64,000 bases of DNA, from contig JANYBW010000018.1 in NCBI GenBank assembly GCA_025360585.1, positions 1 through 64,000 on the forward strand, written 5' to 3'. The number at the start of each line of letters is the position of its first letter. The first letter of the stretch is position 1. The notes below the pieces were generated by a model that saw only the letters and a list, made by a program, of their open reading frames with translations, did not search any database and was not told where the DNA came from. Below, piece by piece: positions 54,012 through 63,677 of the stretch. A program made the translations under genes and the position numbers. This stretch comes from Actinomycetes bacterium (lineage in GTDB: Bacteria > Actinomycetota > Acidimicrobiia > IMCC26256 > PALSA-610).

Positions 54012-54974
54012 CTAGAAGGGTTCGATGTCTCCCAAGGTCAAAGACCATTCGTTGATCGGGCGGAACTCGTTATTGTGCAACGCCCGCCAAGTGAGCGTCG
54101 GCCCGATGCCAGGCAGCGACAAGAACGTGCGACCCGGCCGATCTCCGATTCCGATCGCATAATCAAATTCGCCGCGGGCCGCTCGGAACGCCGCCCGCAA
54201 GAGGTTGCTCCGTGCGTTGCGGCGATCCGTAACCAGCACCAGCGCGATTGCAAGCTCCCGAGCCACGCCACGACGCCGGAGCCGAAACACGATCAGCCCG
54301 TTGCGGTCGCGGACCGCTCGATACGAAATCAACTCTCCGCCGTACCGCCACGATAAGACCGAAGGATCAAGCCGTGTACGCAGGCGATCTGGCGCAACCC
54401 GACCCGCGAGTAATTCGGCAAGCTCGGCATCGTTCACCAACACGTCACGCGCGCTTTGCGCGCTCAGGGTTGGTATCGAAAAGTGTTCGGCCACCACTTT
54501 GGAACGCACCATGCGCACCGCGCCCCGGAGTGACACCGGGCGGATCGGCACGGGCAAGACGCCAACCATCTGCCACCCCATCTTCAAATAGCCCGGCCGG
54601 CTTTGATCATTAGGTGTGTTGAAAACAAAATCGATGCCTTCGGACTCAAGCTCTGCAACTGCGACACGCGTCAGACGCGAAAAGAGCCCTTTGCCTTGGT
54701 AATCCGGATGAGTTGCAGTGTCGACGGCGCGCACGGCGGTGTAGTGCCTCGTACCCTGTTCGAATTCCCACCGCATCAAATAGCGAACGGCGATGACCCG
54801 CCCATCGTCGACGGCAACCCACGCGGGTGAGGGACCGAACGCATTTTCAAGGTGTTTCCAACGAAACAGCTCGGCGAAGCGCGGATCTTCTGAACGCCCC
54901 ATGGCCGCTTCGATCAAAAGAAGCACTGCGTCGAGGTCGTCGCTCGTCGCCCGGCGAACTTCGATATCACTCAT
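54012..54974 (-). CDS. GNAT-like N-acetyltransferase
   Basis: 320 residues. N-terminal GNAT domain: IEVRRATSDDLDAVLLLIEAAMG, then VRAVDTATHPDYQGKGLFSRLTRVAVAELE as the acyl-CoA loop. The C-terminal half (from about residue 165) is a second, degenerate domain often seen in envelope-associated acetyltransferases. Substrate unknown. The start overlaps the GT4 stop by 4 nt. Confidence 0.85.
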   Translation of the reverse strand: MSDIEVRRATSDDLDAVLLLIEAAMGRSEDPRFAELFRWKHLENAFGPSPAWVAVDDGRVIAVRYLMRWEFEQGTRHYTAVRAVDTATHPDYQGKGLFSRLTRVAVAELESEGIDFVFNTPNDQSRPGYLKMGWQMVGVLPVPIRPVSLRGAVRMVRSKVVAEHFSIPTLSAQSARDVLVNDAELAELLAGRVAPDRLRTRLDPSVLSWRYGGELISYRAVRDRNGLIVFRLRRRGVARELAIALVLVTDRRNARSNLLRAAFRAARGEFDYAIGIGDRPGRTFLSLPGIGPTLTWRALHNNEFRPINEWSLTLGDIEPF

Positions 54975-56128
54975 CGCGCGACCTTTCGATAAATCGCCTC
55001 AATGCGACGTTGCGCACGCCCCGCATCAAAATCCGCGGCGTGGGCTTTGGAAGATTCCGCCAAGGACTCGCGCAACGAAGCATCCTGTGCTACCCGCAAG
55101 ACGGCTTGGGCGAGCTCCATCGCGGACTCCGCAGGGACCAGAATCGCGTCGCCGGGTTTGGCGAAGTGTTCGGCGATACCGCCGACGGCTGTCGCGACAA
55201 TGGGCAGCCCCAGAGCCGTTGCCTCCATCAACGCGACCGGTAGCCCTTCCCATTTTGAACCCATGACGAAGATGTCGCATGCTGCCATGACTCTGACCGC
55301 ATCGGGACGAAAGCCCGTCAGCGTCACCGTTGATTCAAGGTTCAACTCACGATGTAACGCCTCAACGTCGGTTTGCAGCGGGCCCTGCCCGACGGCCAGA
55401 AACTTCACATCGGCGCCGGAATCAGCCACGATTCGGGCCGCGTGCAACAGATTTGGCCAGTCCTTTTTCGGATGATAATTGGCGACAGTTCCGACAACCA
55501 CGCACGAATCGCTGAGTCCGAATTCGCGGCGAACGTCCTGGCGGCCTTTGCGAAATGCAGCTACCTGATCAATGTCGATTCCGTGCACCAACGTTTCGCA
55601 GCGCCGTCGTTGGCGGCGACTCATCGAAACCCGAGCCTCTTCAGACACCGCGATGGTGGCCGAATCCATCCATGCAGTCCAAGCGTTCGCAAGGCGAGTC
55701 GGAGCCTTGAAGCTCGTCCACGCATTGTGCTCAGTCGAAACGATCGCGGGCCGAGATCGACGCGGCAAGGTTCCCACGACGAGTCTCGCCATGGCGGCAA
55801 CATAAGGCGAGTGAACATGCACCACATGAAAGCGTTTGGAGCGCAGCAGCTTGCGGAGCCTTCTCAGCCATCGCAGATCGCGTTCATCGCGCACATCGAA
55901 ACAATGGCTCACCACTCCGTGCCCTTCGAGCGCGGGAACGAGAGCGTCTTTCCAGGCCAGGAGGTACCCGACCTCATAATCGAATTGTTCGCGGTCGCGC
56001 ATACGCGCCGCTGCGAGCAAAAGATTTTCGGCGCCTCCTGGTCCGAGCCCCTTGATCAGCCACAGAACATTTGTCTTCTGGCTCATCTCCGAGGTGTCAG
56101 CTTCCCGAGTGGGCACGAGGTGTTCCAT
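54971..56128 (-). CDS. Glycosyltransferase family 4
   Basis: 385 residues from the ATG at 56128; the ATG at 56086 (MSQKTNVLWLIKGLGPGGAE) matches usual family starts and may be the true one. GT-B motifs: LGPGGAENLLLAAARM, VVHVHSPYVAAMARL, VVGTVANYHPKKDWPNLL and SKWEGLPVALMEATALGLPIV. Adds one sugar to the growing glycan. Divergent from the small sulfotransferase gene. Confidence 0.92.
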   Translation of the reverse strand: MEHLVPTREADTSEMSQKTNVLWLIKGLGPGGAENLLLAAARMRDREQFDYEVGYLLAWKDALVPALEGHGVVSHCFDVRDERDLRWLRRLRKLLRSKRFHVVHVHSPYVAAMARLVVGTLPRRSRPAIVSTEHNAWTSFKAPTRLANAWTAWMDSATIAVSEEARVSMSRRQRRRCETLVHGIDIDQVAAFRKGRQDVRREFGLSDSCVVVGTVANYHPKKDWPNLLHAARIVADSGADVKFLAVGQGPLQTDVEALHRELNLESTVTLTGFRPDAVRVMAACDIFVMGSKWEGLPVALMEATALGLPIVATAVGGIAEHFAKPGDAILVPAESAMELAQAVLRVAQDASLRESLAESSKAHAADFDAGRAQRRIEAIYRKVAR

Positions 56129-56286
56129 GGTGCACGCAGTAGACCGCGTTCGCGGTTGCAATGCAAACTGCTCGATGAACGTGTTGCGGGCGTCGCAATC
56201 GCTGTTGATTTTGAGCGAACGTCAAGTTTGTCCGCTACGGTCCCCTGGGCCGTTGGCGATCCTGCCGAACGTTTCAAGGAGACGCG

Positions 56287-56976
56287 TTGACCGAACCATT
56301 GAAGCCAAAAATTGTCATCGCGGGAACTGGTCGCGCGGGCACAACGTTGTTGGTCCAGATCATGACTGATCTGGGATTCGACACTGGCTTTGCACGGGGC
56401 GTCCAGATCGACAACGAAGCCCGCGCCGGGCTTGAACGGAACATCTTGTCGCCGACGGCTCCAAGGGTGATCAAGAACCCGAAGCTCTCAACGGACCTTG
56501 GTGGCCTATTAGCTGCGGGAAAAGTCGCGGTCGAACACGTCATCATTCCGGTGCGGGACCTTGAAATTGCCGCGGCGAGCCGGGTGCGAGCATCGGGCTA
56601 CGGCCGTTCGCTCAACGCACCCGGAGGCATGCTCTGGGGAGTCAAACGCGCAGGGCTCCAACATGCCGCGGTATCGGAACTCCTCGCTCAGTTGGTTACT
56701 ACCGTGGCGATTTACGAACTGCCCCACACGTTCTTACATTTTCCGAGATTCGCTCGCGACGCGGATTACCTCTTCGCTCAACTGCACCCGCTCGATCCTT
56801 CGCTCACGATCGACCAATACCGAGAAGTCGCAGCGCAACGGTTCAAACCAGATTTTGTTCATGAAGCACGCTTAAATCAACAAGAGCAGCGCAAAGTCCG
56901 GTTCAACGAACCAGTAACGCTCTACAAACAGGTCAACGCAGGCATCCGCAGACGCGTTCGTTCACTCGGCAAGTAG
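56287..56976 (+). CDS. Sulfotransferase-like P-loop protein
   Basis: 229 residues, start TTG at 56287 with AAGGAG five bases upstream. The P-loop IVIAGTGRAGTTLLVQIM matches the 5'-phosphosulfate-binding loop, and HVIIPVRDLEIAAASR takes the place of the 3'-phosphate motif (usually V-R-D/N-P). Short for the family and lacking clear downstream motifs, so activity is less certain than for 17327-18361. May sulfate a sugar of the surrounding pathway. Confidence 0.7.
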   Translation: MTEPLKPKIVIAGTGRAGTTLLVQIMTDLGFDTGFARGVQIDNEARAGLERNILSPTAPRVIKNPKLSTDLGGLLAAGKVAVEHVIIPVRDLEIAAASRVRASGYGRSLNAPGGMLWGVKRAGLQHAAVSELLAQLVTTVAIYELPHTFLHFPRFARDADYLFAQLHPLDPSLTIDQYREVAAQRFKPDFVHEARLNQQEQRKVRFNEPVTLYKQVNAGIRRRVRSLGK

Positions 56977-56998
56977 CGATTGTTCGCGCGATCAGTCG

Positions 56999-57733
56999 TT
57001 AACTTTGATCGACGTCGATGAATGCAATTTTTGGATAAACGTGTACCGACTTGATTTTCCTCATCGCCTCAGCTGATTCAGGGAATTTTTCTGCCACGTA
57101 TTCTCGGTGCACATCGTGCAGTAAATCCTGGACAAGAGAAATTGCTGTGACGGCTTCACCAGGAGCGCCACCGCCGTACGACGGCATGTACGCCGTCTGC
57201 ATGTCTTCAATGACATAGGTACCGCCCGGCACCACGGATTGAAACAGGCCGGCAAACGTTGCACGGACGTGTTCGGCTATGTGACTGCCATCGTCGATGA
57301 TCAGATCAAACGGACCCATCGCTCGCAATCTGGCAAGCAATTCGGGATCGGATTGGTCGCCTTGCACCGTGGAAACCCGGGGGCCGGGCGTGGTGATCGA
57401 TTCAATATCGAGGCCGATAACCTCGGCATTCGGAAAATAGTCACGCCACATTTGCAGCGACGCTCCTTTATAAATTCCGATTTCCAATACCTTGCGCACA
57501 TCGCTACGCCGGGCGCGAAAATGCGCCTCATACAAGTCGACGTACTGATGCGCGGTAGCACCTTTGTCCGAGCCATACACGGCGGCCAACCAGGCCAAGT
57601 TCCGGCGTGAAAAGCTCGCGAGCAACCGCTTGACGCCGATCGCGGGACCGACGCGTTTTTCAGATTCGACCCGGGCCTTGATTACCGCTCGGTAAAGAAA
57701 CTGCCGCGCGCCGCTCGCATGCCATGCACTCAT
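56999..57733 (-). CDS. Class I methyltransferase, sugar O-methyltransferase-like
   Basis: 244 residues. WLAAVYGSDKGATAHQYVDLYE followed by VLEIGIYKGASLQMWRDYFPNAEVIGLDI and FDLIIDDGSHIAEHVRATF matches methyltransferases of macrolide-sugar type (MycE/TylE-like) and cephalosporin-hydroxylase-like proteins. Probably O-methylates a deoxysugar. Divergent from the 57.9-kb membrane protein. Confidence 0.85.
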   Translation of the reverse strand: MSAWHASGARQFLYRAVIKARVESEKRVGPAIGVKRLLASFSRRNLAWLAAVYGSDKGATAHQYVDLYEAHFRARRSDVRKVLEIGIYKGASLQMWRDYFPNAEVIGLDIESITTPGPRVSTVQGDQSDPELLARLRAMGPFDLIIDDGSHIAEHVRATFAGLFQSVVPGGTYVIEDMQTAYMPSYGGGAPGEAVTAISLVQDLLHDVHREYVAEKFPESAEAMRKIKSVHVYPKIAFIDVDQS

Positions 57734-57938
57734 TGTGTGTTTCCTAGGTGAAGTTAGATGAACGTAGGAACCTGTCTCGACAGCCCAGGGATCAACGCGG
57801 CGGCCGCAACTCGAGCCTGCTCACGCTTGAGCAACCAAATTACCACACGTCGTCGTTTTGCCTACGGGATGCGACGGCGGATGCGTTATGCGTCACCACA
57901 GTCGTTATGGCCAGCACGCTGAGGATATGTTGGCGACG

Positions 57939-59690
57939 ATGACCGACATCGAAGTCGCCGACGCCCAGGGCGCCGCGAAGTCGAGAGCCTCACGCGACGT
58001 AGGGCTTCTCGCGCTGCTGCTCATTTTCGCGGCGGCAGTGCCGATCGCGGTTGCCTCTCACTACGGAGCGTTGAAAATTCCGCGCAGCGACGACTGGAGC
58101 TACCTCCGCACCTTGTTTGTGTGGCATCGATCCGGCAAATGGGACTTCAATCACTGGGTGTCGATGACACTCGTCGGCCAGATATTTATCGCTGGACCAA
58201 TCGTAAAGATCTTTGGCACGAGTATTCTGGCGGTACGGATGCTCGTCGTCGCGCTTGGTTGCGCCGGCCTTATTGCGGTATGGCGCATGGCACCCACTCT
58301 CGGCTTGCGATCAACCAGCGGGTGGTTTGTCGCAATGAACGTGGCGATCTATCCCCTATGGGGACCACTAGCTCCAACGTTCATGACCGATGTCCCGGCA
58401 TTCGCTATACAGATGATCGCTATCGCGCTGGCTGCTCGGAATCTCCAACGCCGTGCGACAATCCGTGGGCTCATTGTCAGCATGGGCGCGGCAGGCCTCG
58501 CGATTTCAATCCGTCAGTATTCAATCGGCGTCGCGATACCGATTTTACTCGCATACTTCGTCGTAGCGCATCGAGACAAGAATCGGCCGTTGATCCGAGC
58601 AACATGGGCAGTCGCAATCGCATCACTCGTCGGCACCGCGTTGCTGTTGCGATGGTGGAGCCACGTACCGAACGGACGCGCCCTGTCGATTCAAGCGCCC
58701 AAGGGCTCGTCGCTGCAGCTGGCTTTTGAACGAGCGGGGGGCTTCCTGCGCTTAGCCGGCCTGAGCGCGGCCCCATGCATCATCTGGCTCGGCCCGCGAC
58801 GTTTGTTGAAACGGGCAGGGGCGGCGTCCGCTGAGCTTTCAAAACTGATTGCAGGCGGCGCGGCAACGTTGCTCGGAGTTTCGTATTACCTGAACCCAAC
58901 GGTGCCGTTTGTTGGGAACTACATCGACCGACGGGGCGTGCTTGCCGATGACATCTTGTTCGGAGCCCGACCCGATGTCATGCCTGGATGGGCATTCAAT
59001 GCCATTACGGTCGTCGCATCGGGATTCGCGGTGATACTCGTACTCGCACTCGTTCCTGCGGTGGCCGCGAAGAGCTGGTCATGGGCGACCCGAGCCGAAA
59101 CCATTTCTAAGCGGCCCGCGATGCTATTGATCACCTCGACAATCATTGCATTTTTCGTCATGTACGAGACCGCGACAGTCTTTCGCCTCCCGATCTTCGA
59201 TCGCTACGCGTTACCTGCACTACCGCTTATTTCACTGTTGCTACTGGCGATCGAACCGGCTCAAAGCGAACCAACGCCGTTCAGGACTCAGGTTCGCACC
59301 GCCGCAACTGCCGTCGCCTGCGGAGTACTTTTCGCGTTGAGCGCCGCAATCGCCGCCGAATCCGCATCGTACGACGGCACCCGATGGGCAGTAGCAGAAG
59401 CAGCAGTCCGCGCCGGATATCCGATCGAAGATGTGTACGGCAGCTACGAATGGGCCGGATTCATTTTTGGACGAGCGCCCCAACAAAACGAAAACATCGC
59501 GATTCGCCAAAAGCTACGCGCCGAGTACTACCGGGGCTTCTGCGTGAAAGTCGTGATCGGCGACCAACACGCGGCGGCAAAAGACATCGTCGCCTCAGCG
59601 TTGAGCCACGCACCGACCCGATCTCCAGCACTGATTTACGCGCTGCGACAACAAATACCTTGCGCCAAGCCGCCGCACCCCAAAGGTTAA
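57939..59690 (+). CDS. Multi-span membrane protein, GT-C-like (paralogue of 31907-33745)
   Basis: 583 residues from the ATG at 57939 (MTDIEVADAQGAAKSRA); the frame is open to 57858. Shares with the 31.9-kb gene SDDWSYLRTLF, FNHWVSMTLVGQ, TFMTDVPAFA, FDRYALPAL and RWAVAEAAVRAG, in the same order and spacing, so they are paralogues. Ten or so membrane helices and a soluble C-terminus. Likely a polyprenyl-phosphate-dependent glycosyltransferase; no direct evidence for the sugar. Confidence 0.7.
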   Translation: MTDIEVADAQGAAKSRASRDVGLLALLLIFAAAVPIAVASHYGALKIPRSDDWSYLRTLFVWHRSGKWDFNHWVSMTLVGQIFIAGPIVKIFGTSILAVRMLVVALGCAGLIAVWRMAPTLGLRSTSGWFVAMNVAIYPLWGPLAPTFMTDVPAFAIQMIAIALAARNLQRRATIRGLIVSMGAAGLAISIRQYSIGVAIPILLAYFVVAHRDKNRPLIRATWAVAIASLVGTALLLRWWSHVPNGRALSIQAPKGSSLQLAFERAGGFLRLAGLSAAPCIIWLGPRRLLKRAGAASAELSKLIAGGAATLLGVSYYLNPTVPFVGNYIDRRGVLADDILFGARPDVMPGWAFNAITVVASGFAVILVLALVPAVAAKSWSWATRAETISKRPAMLLITSTIIAFFVMYETATVFRLPIFDRYALPALPLISLLLLAIEPAQSEPTPFRTQVRTAATAVACGVLFALSAAIAAESASYDGTRWAVAEAAVRAGYPIEDVYGSYEWAGFIFGRAPQQNENIAIRQKLRAEYYRGFCVKVVIGDQHAAAKDIVASALSHAPTRSPALIYALRQQIPCAKPPHPKG

Positions 59691-59755
59691 TTCCCAGACG
59701 TTAATTCCAGGCCATAATTCCCAGACCTTAATTCCCAGACCTTAATTCTCTGGCG
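59687..59755. repeat. 14-bp tandem repeat filling a convergent gap (5 units)
   Basis: Five 13-14-bp units of ttaattcccagacc with minor changes. The first contains the TAA stop of the membrane protein; the stop of the GT2 gene (TTA at 59756) begins a partial sixth unit. Every unit carries stop codons on both strands. Confidence 0.92.
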
Positions 59756-60676
59756 TTACGTCGGGTCTGGGGCCGCTCGTTGTTGTCGGCGCACGGCAAC
59801 GACTCCCAGCACGTGACCGAAGCGAAGCCCCGCGTTCCAGACCCACCGAGCGCGTCCCTCGCGGGTTCGCAGAAAGAACAGCTTGCGGACAAGCCATACC
59901 CAGCCGCGCCATTGCGATGACGCGGGTACGACGACACCAAACGTCGAGAAGTGCTGCATCAACAATGGTTTTGCCCGGGCATAGTTCCGAGCCTGGTGCC
60001 ACAAACCTCGCAAGGTATCGCGGTACCGATACGCAACGAGTGCTTCTTCGACGTAGTGCAACGGGATTCCAGCGTGCCAGGCCCGGAACGAAAACTCGAC
60101 ATCGGAGCCGTTGACCAAGGTCTCGTCGAATCCGCCGATCGTGTCGATCAACGACCGCTGAAATGCGACATTGCAGCTATGAGCGAACGGGAACATTCCC
60201 ATAAAATTGCCGGATCCACTTTCGATGGCAAGCCCCCGCGTCCTCTGGAGCCAAGGTTCATTCAGAGAATGGACGTCAATGGGACCGGTAACAAACTGGT
60301 GCTGCTTCAGTGCTTCGCCGATCGCAGCGATCCAGCCCGGTCCGACTTCGTCGTCGGAGTCACACATCGCAATCGAAGCGCCAAAGGACTGCGCGATTCC
60401 GACGTTTCGCGCGTATCCGATGCCACCGCGTTCGCTCGCATGCACAATTCGAATCCGTGAGTCACGATGCTGCGCTTCAGCCGCGATCAATAGCGAATCG
60501 TCGGTTGATCGATTATCGACCAGGACGATTTCCCACCTGCCGTCCCAGATCTGGGAGCCCAAGGCGTCGCACTGCTGGCTCAGGGTTGCGCTGGCGTTGT
60601 GAACTGGGACAACCACAGAAAGGTCGCAACCAGCGGTGTTCGCATCGTCGAGGATCTTTGGGTCCGCTTCAGACAT
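59756..60676 (-). CDS. Glycosyltransferase family 2
   Basis: 306 residues from the ATG at 60676 (MSEADPKILDDANTAGC), overlapping the GT4 stop by 8 nt. GT-A fold: LSVVVPVHNASATLSQQCDAL, IVLVDNRSTDDSLL, the metal-binding AMCDSDDEVGPGWI and GGFDETLVNGSDVEFSFRAW. The same overall layout occurs in the 62014 gene, a paralogue. Adds a sugar to the polysaccharide. Confidence 0.9.
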   Translation of the reverse strand: MSEADPKILDDANTAGCDLSVVVPVHNASATLSQQCDALGSQIWDGRWEIVLVDNRSTDDSLLIAAEAQHRDSRIRIVHASERGGIGYARNVGIAQSFGASIAMCDSDDEVGPGWIAAIGEALKQHQFVTGPIDVHSLNEPWLQRTRGLAIESGSGNFMGMFPFAHSCNVAFQRSLIDTIGGFDETLVNGSDVEFSFRAWHAGIPLHYVEEALVAYRYRDTLRGLWHQARNYARAKPLLMQHFSTFGVVVPASSQWRGWVWLVRKLFFLRTREGRARWVWNAGLRFGHVLGVVAVRRQQRAAPDPT

Positions 60677-61787
60677 GCGATTCGACCGCCACCGACATCG
60701 CTCGTTCAAAATTCGTGACGATGGTTTCGGGATTCACGTCTGGGCGCATGGCGTTGAGCGAAGCAGCCTGGCACAGTTGATCGTATCGATTCGATGCTAG
60801 CGAGGCCCGCAACGCGCTCACCCAATCCGCCACAGGTGCATCGGCCGCGACGAGCAGCCCACCGGCTCCCACGGTTTCTTGAAGCGAAGCAAAGTCGCTC
60901 GCGATCACCGGGATGCCGTTTGCCTGCGCCTCGAGCACGACCCGAGGCCGAGTATTCGTGAGGGTCGGAACTAACAAAATATTCGCGTCGCGATATACCT
61001 GTCGGACGTCTTCGACTCGATCGCGAAATTCAACATTCGTCAACGACGCGACGCGACGTAACAATGCTGCTCGTTCATCGGGGGGAAGTAGCCACGACTC
61101 CTGAAATACGAATTGTAAGTCCGTACAATGCATAGCGATTCCATACGCGGTCTCGAGTCCGTTGCCAACAACGGGGTTCACAAACAAGACTCGCTCGCGG
61201 CTCGTGGCAGTCATCGAGTTCTCCAGAGTCACGACGGAGGGAATCATCGTCGCGGCAATGCCATGACGCTGCGCTTCGCTCGCCAAACCGTGCGAATTCG
61301 CGAGCAGAACATCCGGCCAGTATTTCTTGACGGTGGCGTAGTACAACGTTGCTTCTTCGCGGATGTACAACGCCACGGGTATCTCGAAACCGCGGCAAAA
61401 ACCCATCACTCGTTGCCACGCGACTGGATCAACACCGTTCACAACCACGATGTCCGGGCGCTGTCTCGCTAAGACCTCCGGCAGCGCGTTTTGCACCAGC
61501 ACCGATGCCCAACGGCTAGCTCCGCGATTTTGGGAGCCACTGAGGGTTGGCTGGCGTCCAGGGCGCGCCCCTAACCATTCAAGCGCTCGACCACCGGCCG
61601 GAACCACTTTGCCAACGTGCACGGCAAGGTTGATCGTTCGTCTATACAGATACTTGAATCGGTCCGTTGATTCAACGCGATGCAACACAGTTACATCGTG
61701 ATCGCGGTTTGCGAGACGGTCGGCAAGATCGAGCGTACTTTTCAGCGCCCCGCCACCCTTACTCCCGCTTACAAAGACAAATCTCAC
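60669..61787 (-). CDS. Glycosyltransferase family 4
   Basis: 372 residues from the GTG at 61787 (VRFVFVSGSKGGGALKSTLD), chosen for the GAGGTAGGC upstream; the frame continues to 61847. GT-B: SGSKGGGALKSTLDLADRLA, VVNGVDPVAWQRVM, LLANSHGLASEAQRHGI and VLEAQANGIPVIASDFASLQETVGAGG for donor binding. Divergent from the 62014 GT2 gene, with starts close together. Confidence 0.88.
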   Translation of the reverse strand: MRFVFVSGSKGGGALKSTLDLADRLANRDHDVTVLHRVESTDRFKYLYRRTINLAVHVGKVVPAGGRALEWLGARPGRQPTLSGSQNRGASRWASVLVQNALPEVLARQRPDIVVVNGVDPVAWQRVMGFCRGFEIPVALYIREEATLYYATVKKYWPDVLLANSHGLASEAQRHGIAATMIPSVVTLENSMTATSRERVLFVNPVVGNGLETAYGIAMHCTDLQFVFQESWLLPPDERAALLRRVASLTNVEFRDRVEDVRQVYRDANILLVPTLTNTRPRVVLEAQANGIPVIASDFASLQETVGAGGLLVAADAPVADWVSALRASLASNRYDQLCQAASLNAMRPDVNPETIVTNFERAMSVAVESHV

Positions 61788-62013
61788 GCCTACCTCGAAA
61801 TTTCCGTTGACCTGCCTCGTTGACGTCATCCTAGACCACTCGCCCAAATCTCAGATTCCGAAGCGACGGCTTCGGAGGCGCCGACGAGTAGGTCATGGAT
61901 CCGCCAGTGAAGCCACAGCAATAAACCCGCACGCAGGATTCAGGTTTAGGATCACCGCTGATGCTGCCCCGCGACCGTTCCCCGCTCGGTACGATTTTTT
62001 GCTTCGGAGCCAC

Positions 62014-62889
62014 GTGAATGCCTGTGCGTTGTCGGTGGTCATACCCGTGCACAACGCGAGCGAAACGATTCGAAGCCAGCTCGATGCGTTGATCGCCCAA
62101 TCGGTACCGTTCCCCTGGGAAATCATCATCGTCGACAACAACTCGACGGATGACTCCGCGGCGATCGCTTCGATGTACAGCGAGACGACAAACACTCCAC
62201 AGATTCGAGTCGTCGCCGCATTCGATGGCCAAGGGGCGAGTTACGCGAGAAATTTTGGGATTGCCGAAGCCCGTTCCGAAGCGATCGCATGCTGCGACGC
62301 CGACGACATTGTTGGACCTTCGTGGGTCGCGACGATGGGAACCGCACTCCAGGAACACGACGTTGTCACCGGTCCGCTCGAAGTCCGGCAGCTCAACCCG
62401 GCCTGGTTGGTCGCGACCCGTGGCATTTTTGCGCTGGATCGAATCAGCACGTACGCCGGCGCGTTTCCGCTTGCCGGCGCCGGCAACATCGGCATGCGAC
62501 GCTCGGTGTGGGATCAAGTAGGCGGTTTCGATGAAGAAATGCGGGGGGCCGGCGAAGATATCGAGTTCTGCCTTCGACTGTTCCTCCGAGGCATTCCATT
62601 GCATTTTGAAGCAAACTGCATCGTTCACTATCGCTATCGCGGGGATGCTCGGACCCTGTGGAATCAGGGTCGCTTCTACGGACGAGGCCGCCCGTTGATT
62701 TTCAAACGACTGCATCGCAGTGGCATCGCAACGCCGTCGCGATGCGCGGGTTGGAAATCATGGATGTTGTTGGTGCTCTGGTTGCCTCGAATCGTCAACC
62801 GCGATGGGCGAGCGGCTTGGTGTTGGATCGCGGGCAACCGGCTTGGACAGCTCGAAGGCTGTCTGCGATGCAGGTCGATTTGGCTATGA
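62014..62889 (+). CDS. Glycosyltransferase family 2
   Basis: 291 residues from the GTG at 62014, with GGAG four bases upstream; the frame is open back to 61807. GT-A: ALSVVIPVHNASETIRSQLDAL, IIIVDNNSTDDSAAI, ACCDADDIVGPSWVATM, GGFDEEMRGAGEDIEFCLRLF. Closely resembles 59756-60676 including the C-terminal RYRGDARTLWNQGRFYGRGRP, so the two arose by duplication. The stop overlaps the next start (ATGA). Confidence 0.9.
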   Translation: MNACALSVVIPVHNASETIRSQLDALIAQSVPFPWEIIIVDNNSTDDSAAIASMYSETTNTPQIRVVAAFDGQGASYARNFGIAEARSEAIACCDADDIVGPSWVATMGTALQEHDVVTGPLEVRQLNPAWLVATRGIFALDRISTYAGAFPLAGAGNIGMRRSVWDQVGGFDEEMRGAGEDIEFCLRLFLRGIPLHFEANCIVHYRYRGDARTLWNQGRFYGRGRPLIFKRLHRSGIATPSRCAGWKSWMLLVLWLPRIVNRDGRAAWCWIAGNRLGQLEGCLRCRSIWL

Positions 62890-63650
62890 ATAGAGACTCC
62901 TCCACCGATCCAGCGGCGACCGTCGAAATCTGTTTCGCCAGCCTGAACACCAAACGAGCAAGTGAGCTCTGCCTCTTATCGATGCGTGCACGAGCGCAAC
63001 ACCCGTTTCACCTGAAAGTAGGTGACTGTGGCTCAAACGACGGCTCGATCGAAATGTTTCAGCGATACGAACAGCGCGGGCGTTTGGCATTGGAGGTAGC
63101 TCCAAATGGTCGAACGCACGCACAATGGCTCAACCATTGGTTCTGCGCTACCGAGTGTCGGTATCTCGTCTTTTGCGATTCGGATATCGAATTCTTACAA
63201 GCTGGCTGGCTCGCGACGATGATGCGGACGGCTTTGGAGTCTGGCGCCGCGCTCGTTGCGACGAGAATCCAAGCCGAGAGCGGGATTGCGTACACGAACC
63301 CCAAGACCGGAGCGGTGCGTACGCTCGCGCCGCGACCTGAACCGTGGCTCATGCTGATGGACACTGTTCAGATCTCGCAATGTTTCCAACCTGATTTTTC
63401 GTATCGAGACCAGGTCCACGACGATGGCACCAAGACGGCGTTCGATGTGGGTGCAGTCTTTTACGAACAACTCCTATCGCATAGCTTGAAGTGCGCGACG
63501 CTCGCCGATACCTTCCAGGATTCGTACCATCACTTCGGTGGCCTGACATGGCTGCGACGCGGCATCTCCTGGAAGCAGCAAGCGCGACAGGTCGTTAAAC
63601 GGGCGTGGGTCACATCGCGATGGTTACGCGCCAAGGCGCTCTATCGGTAG
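62886..63650 (+). CDS. Glycosyltransferase family 2-like protein
   Basis: 254 residues from the ATG at 62886, which overlaps the previous stop. EICFASLNTKRASELCLLSM and KVGDCGSNDGSIEMFQRY form the GT-A nucleotide fold, with the metal-binding LVFCDSDIEFLQAGWLATMM. The C-terminus (DQVHDDGTKTAFDVGAVFYEQL) is less typical. Probable sugar transferase working with its coupled neighbour. Confidence 0.8.
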   Translation: MNRDSSTDPAATVEICFASLNTKRASELCLLSMRARAQHPFHLKVGDCGSNDGSIEMFQRYEQRGRLALEVAPNGRTHAQWLNHWFCATECRYLVFCDSDIEFLQAGWLATMMRTALESGAALVATRIQAESGIAYTNPKTGAVRTLAPRPEPWLMLMDTVQISQCFQPDFSYRDQVHDDGTKTAFDVGAVFYEQLLSHSLKCATLADTFQDSYHHFGGLTWLRRGISWKQQARQVVKRAWVTSRWLRAKALYR

Positions 63651-63677
63651 TTCGAGAGGTTCGGCTACCCTGCCGCC

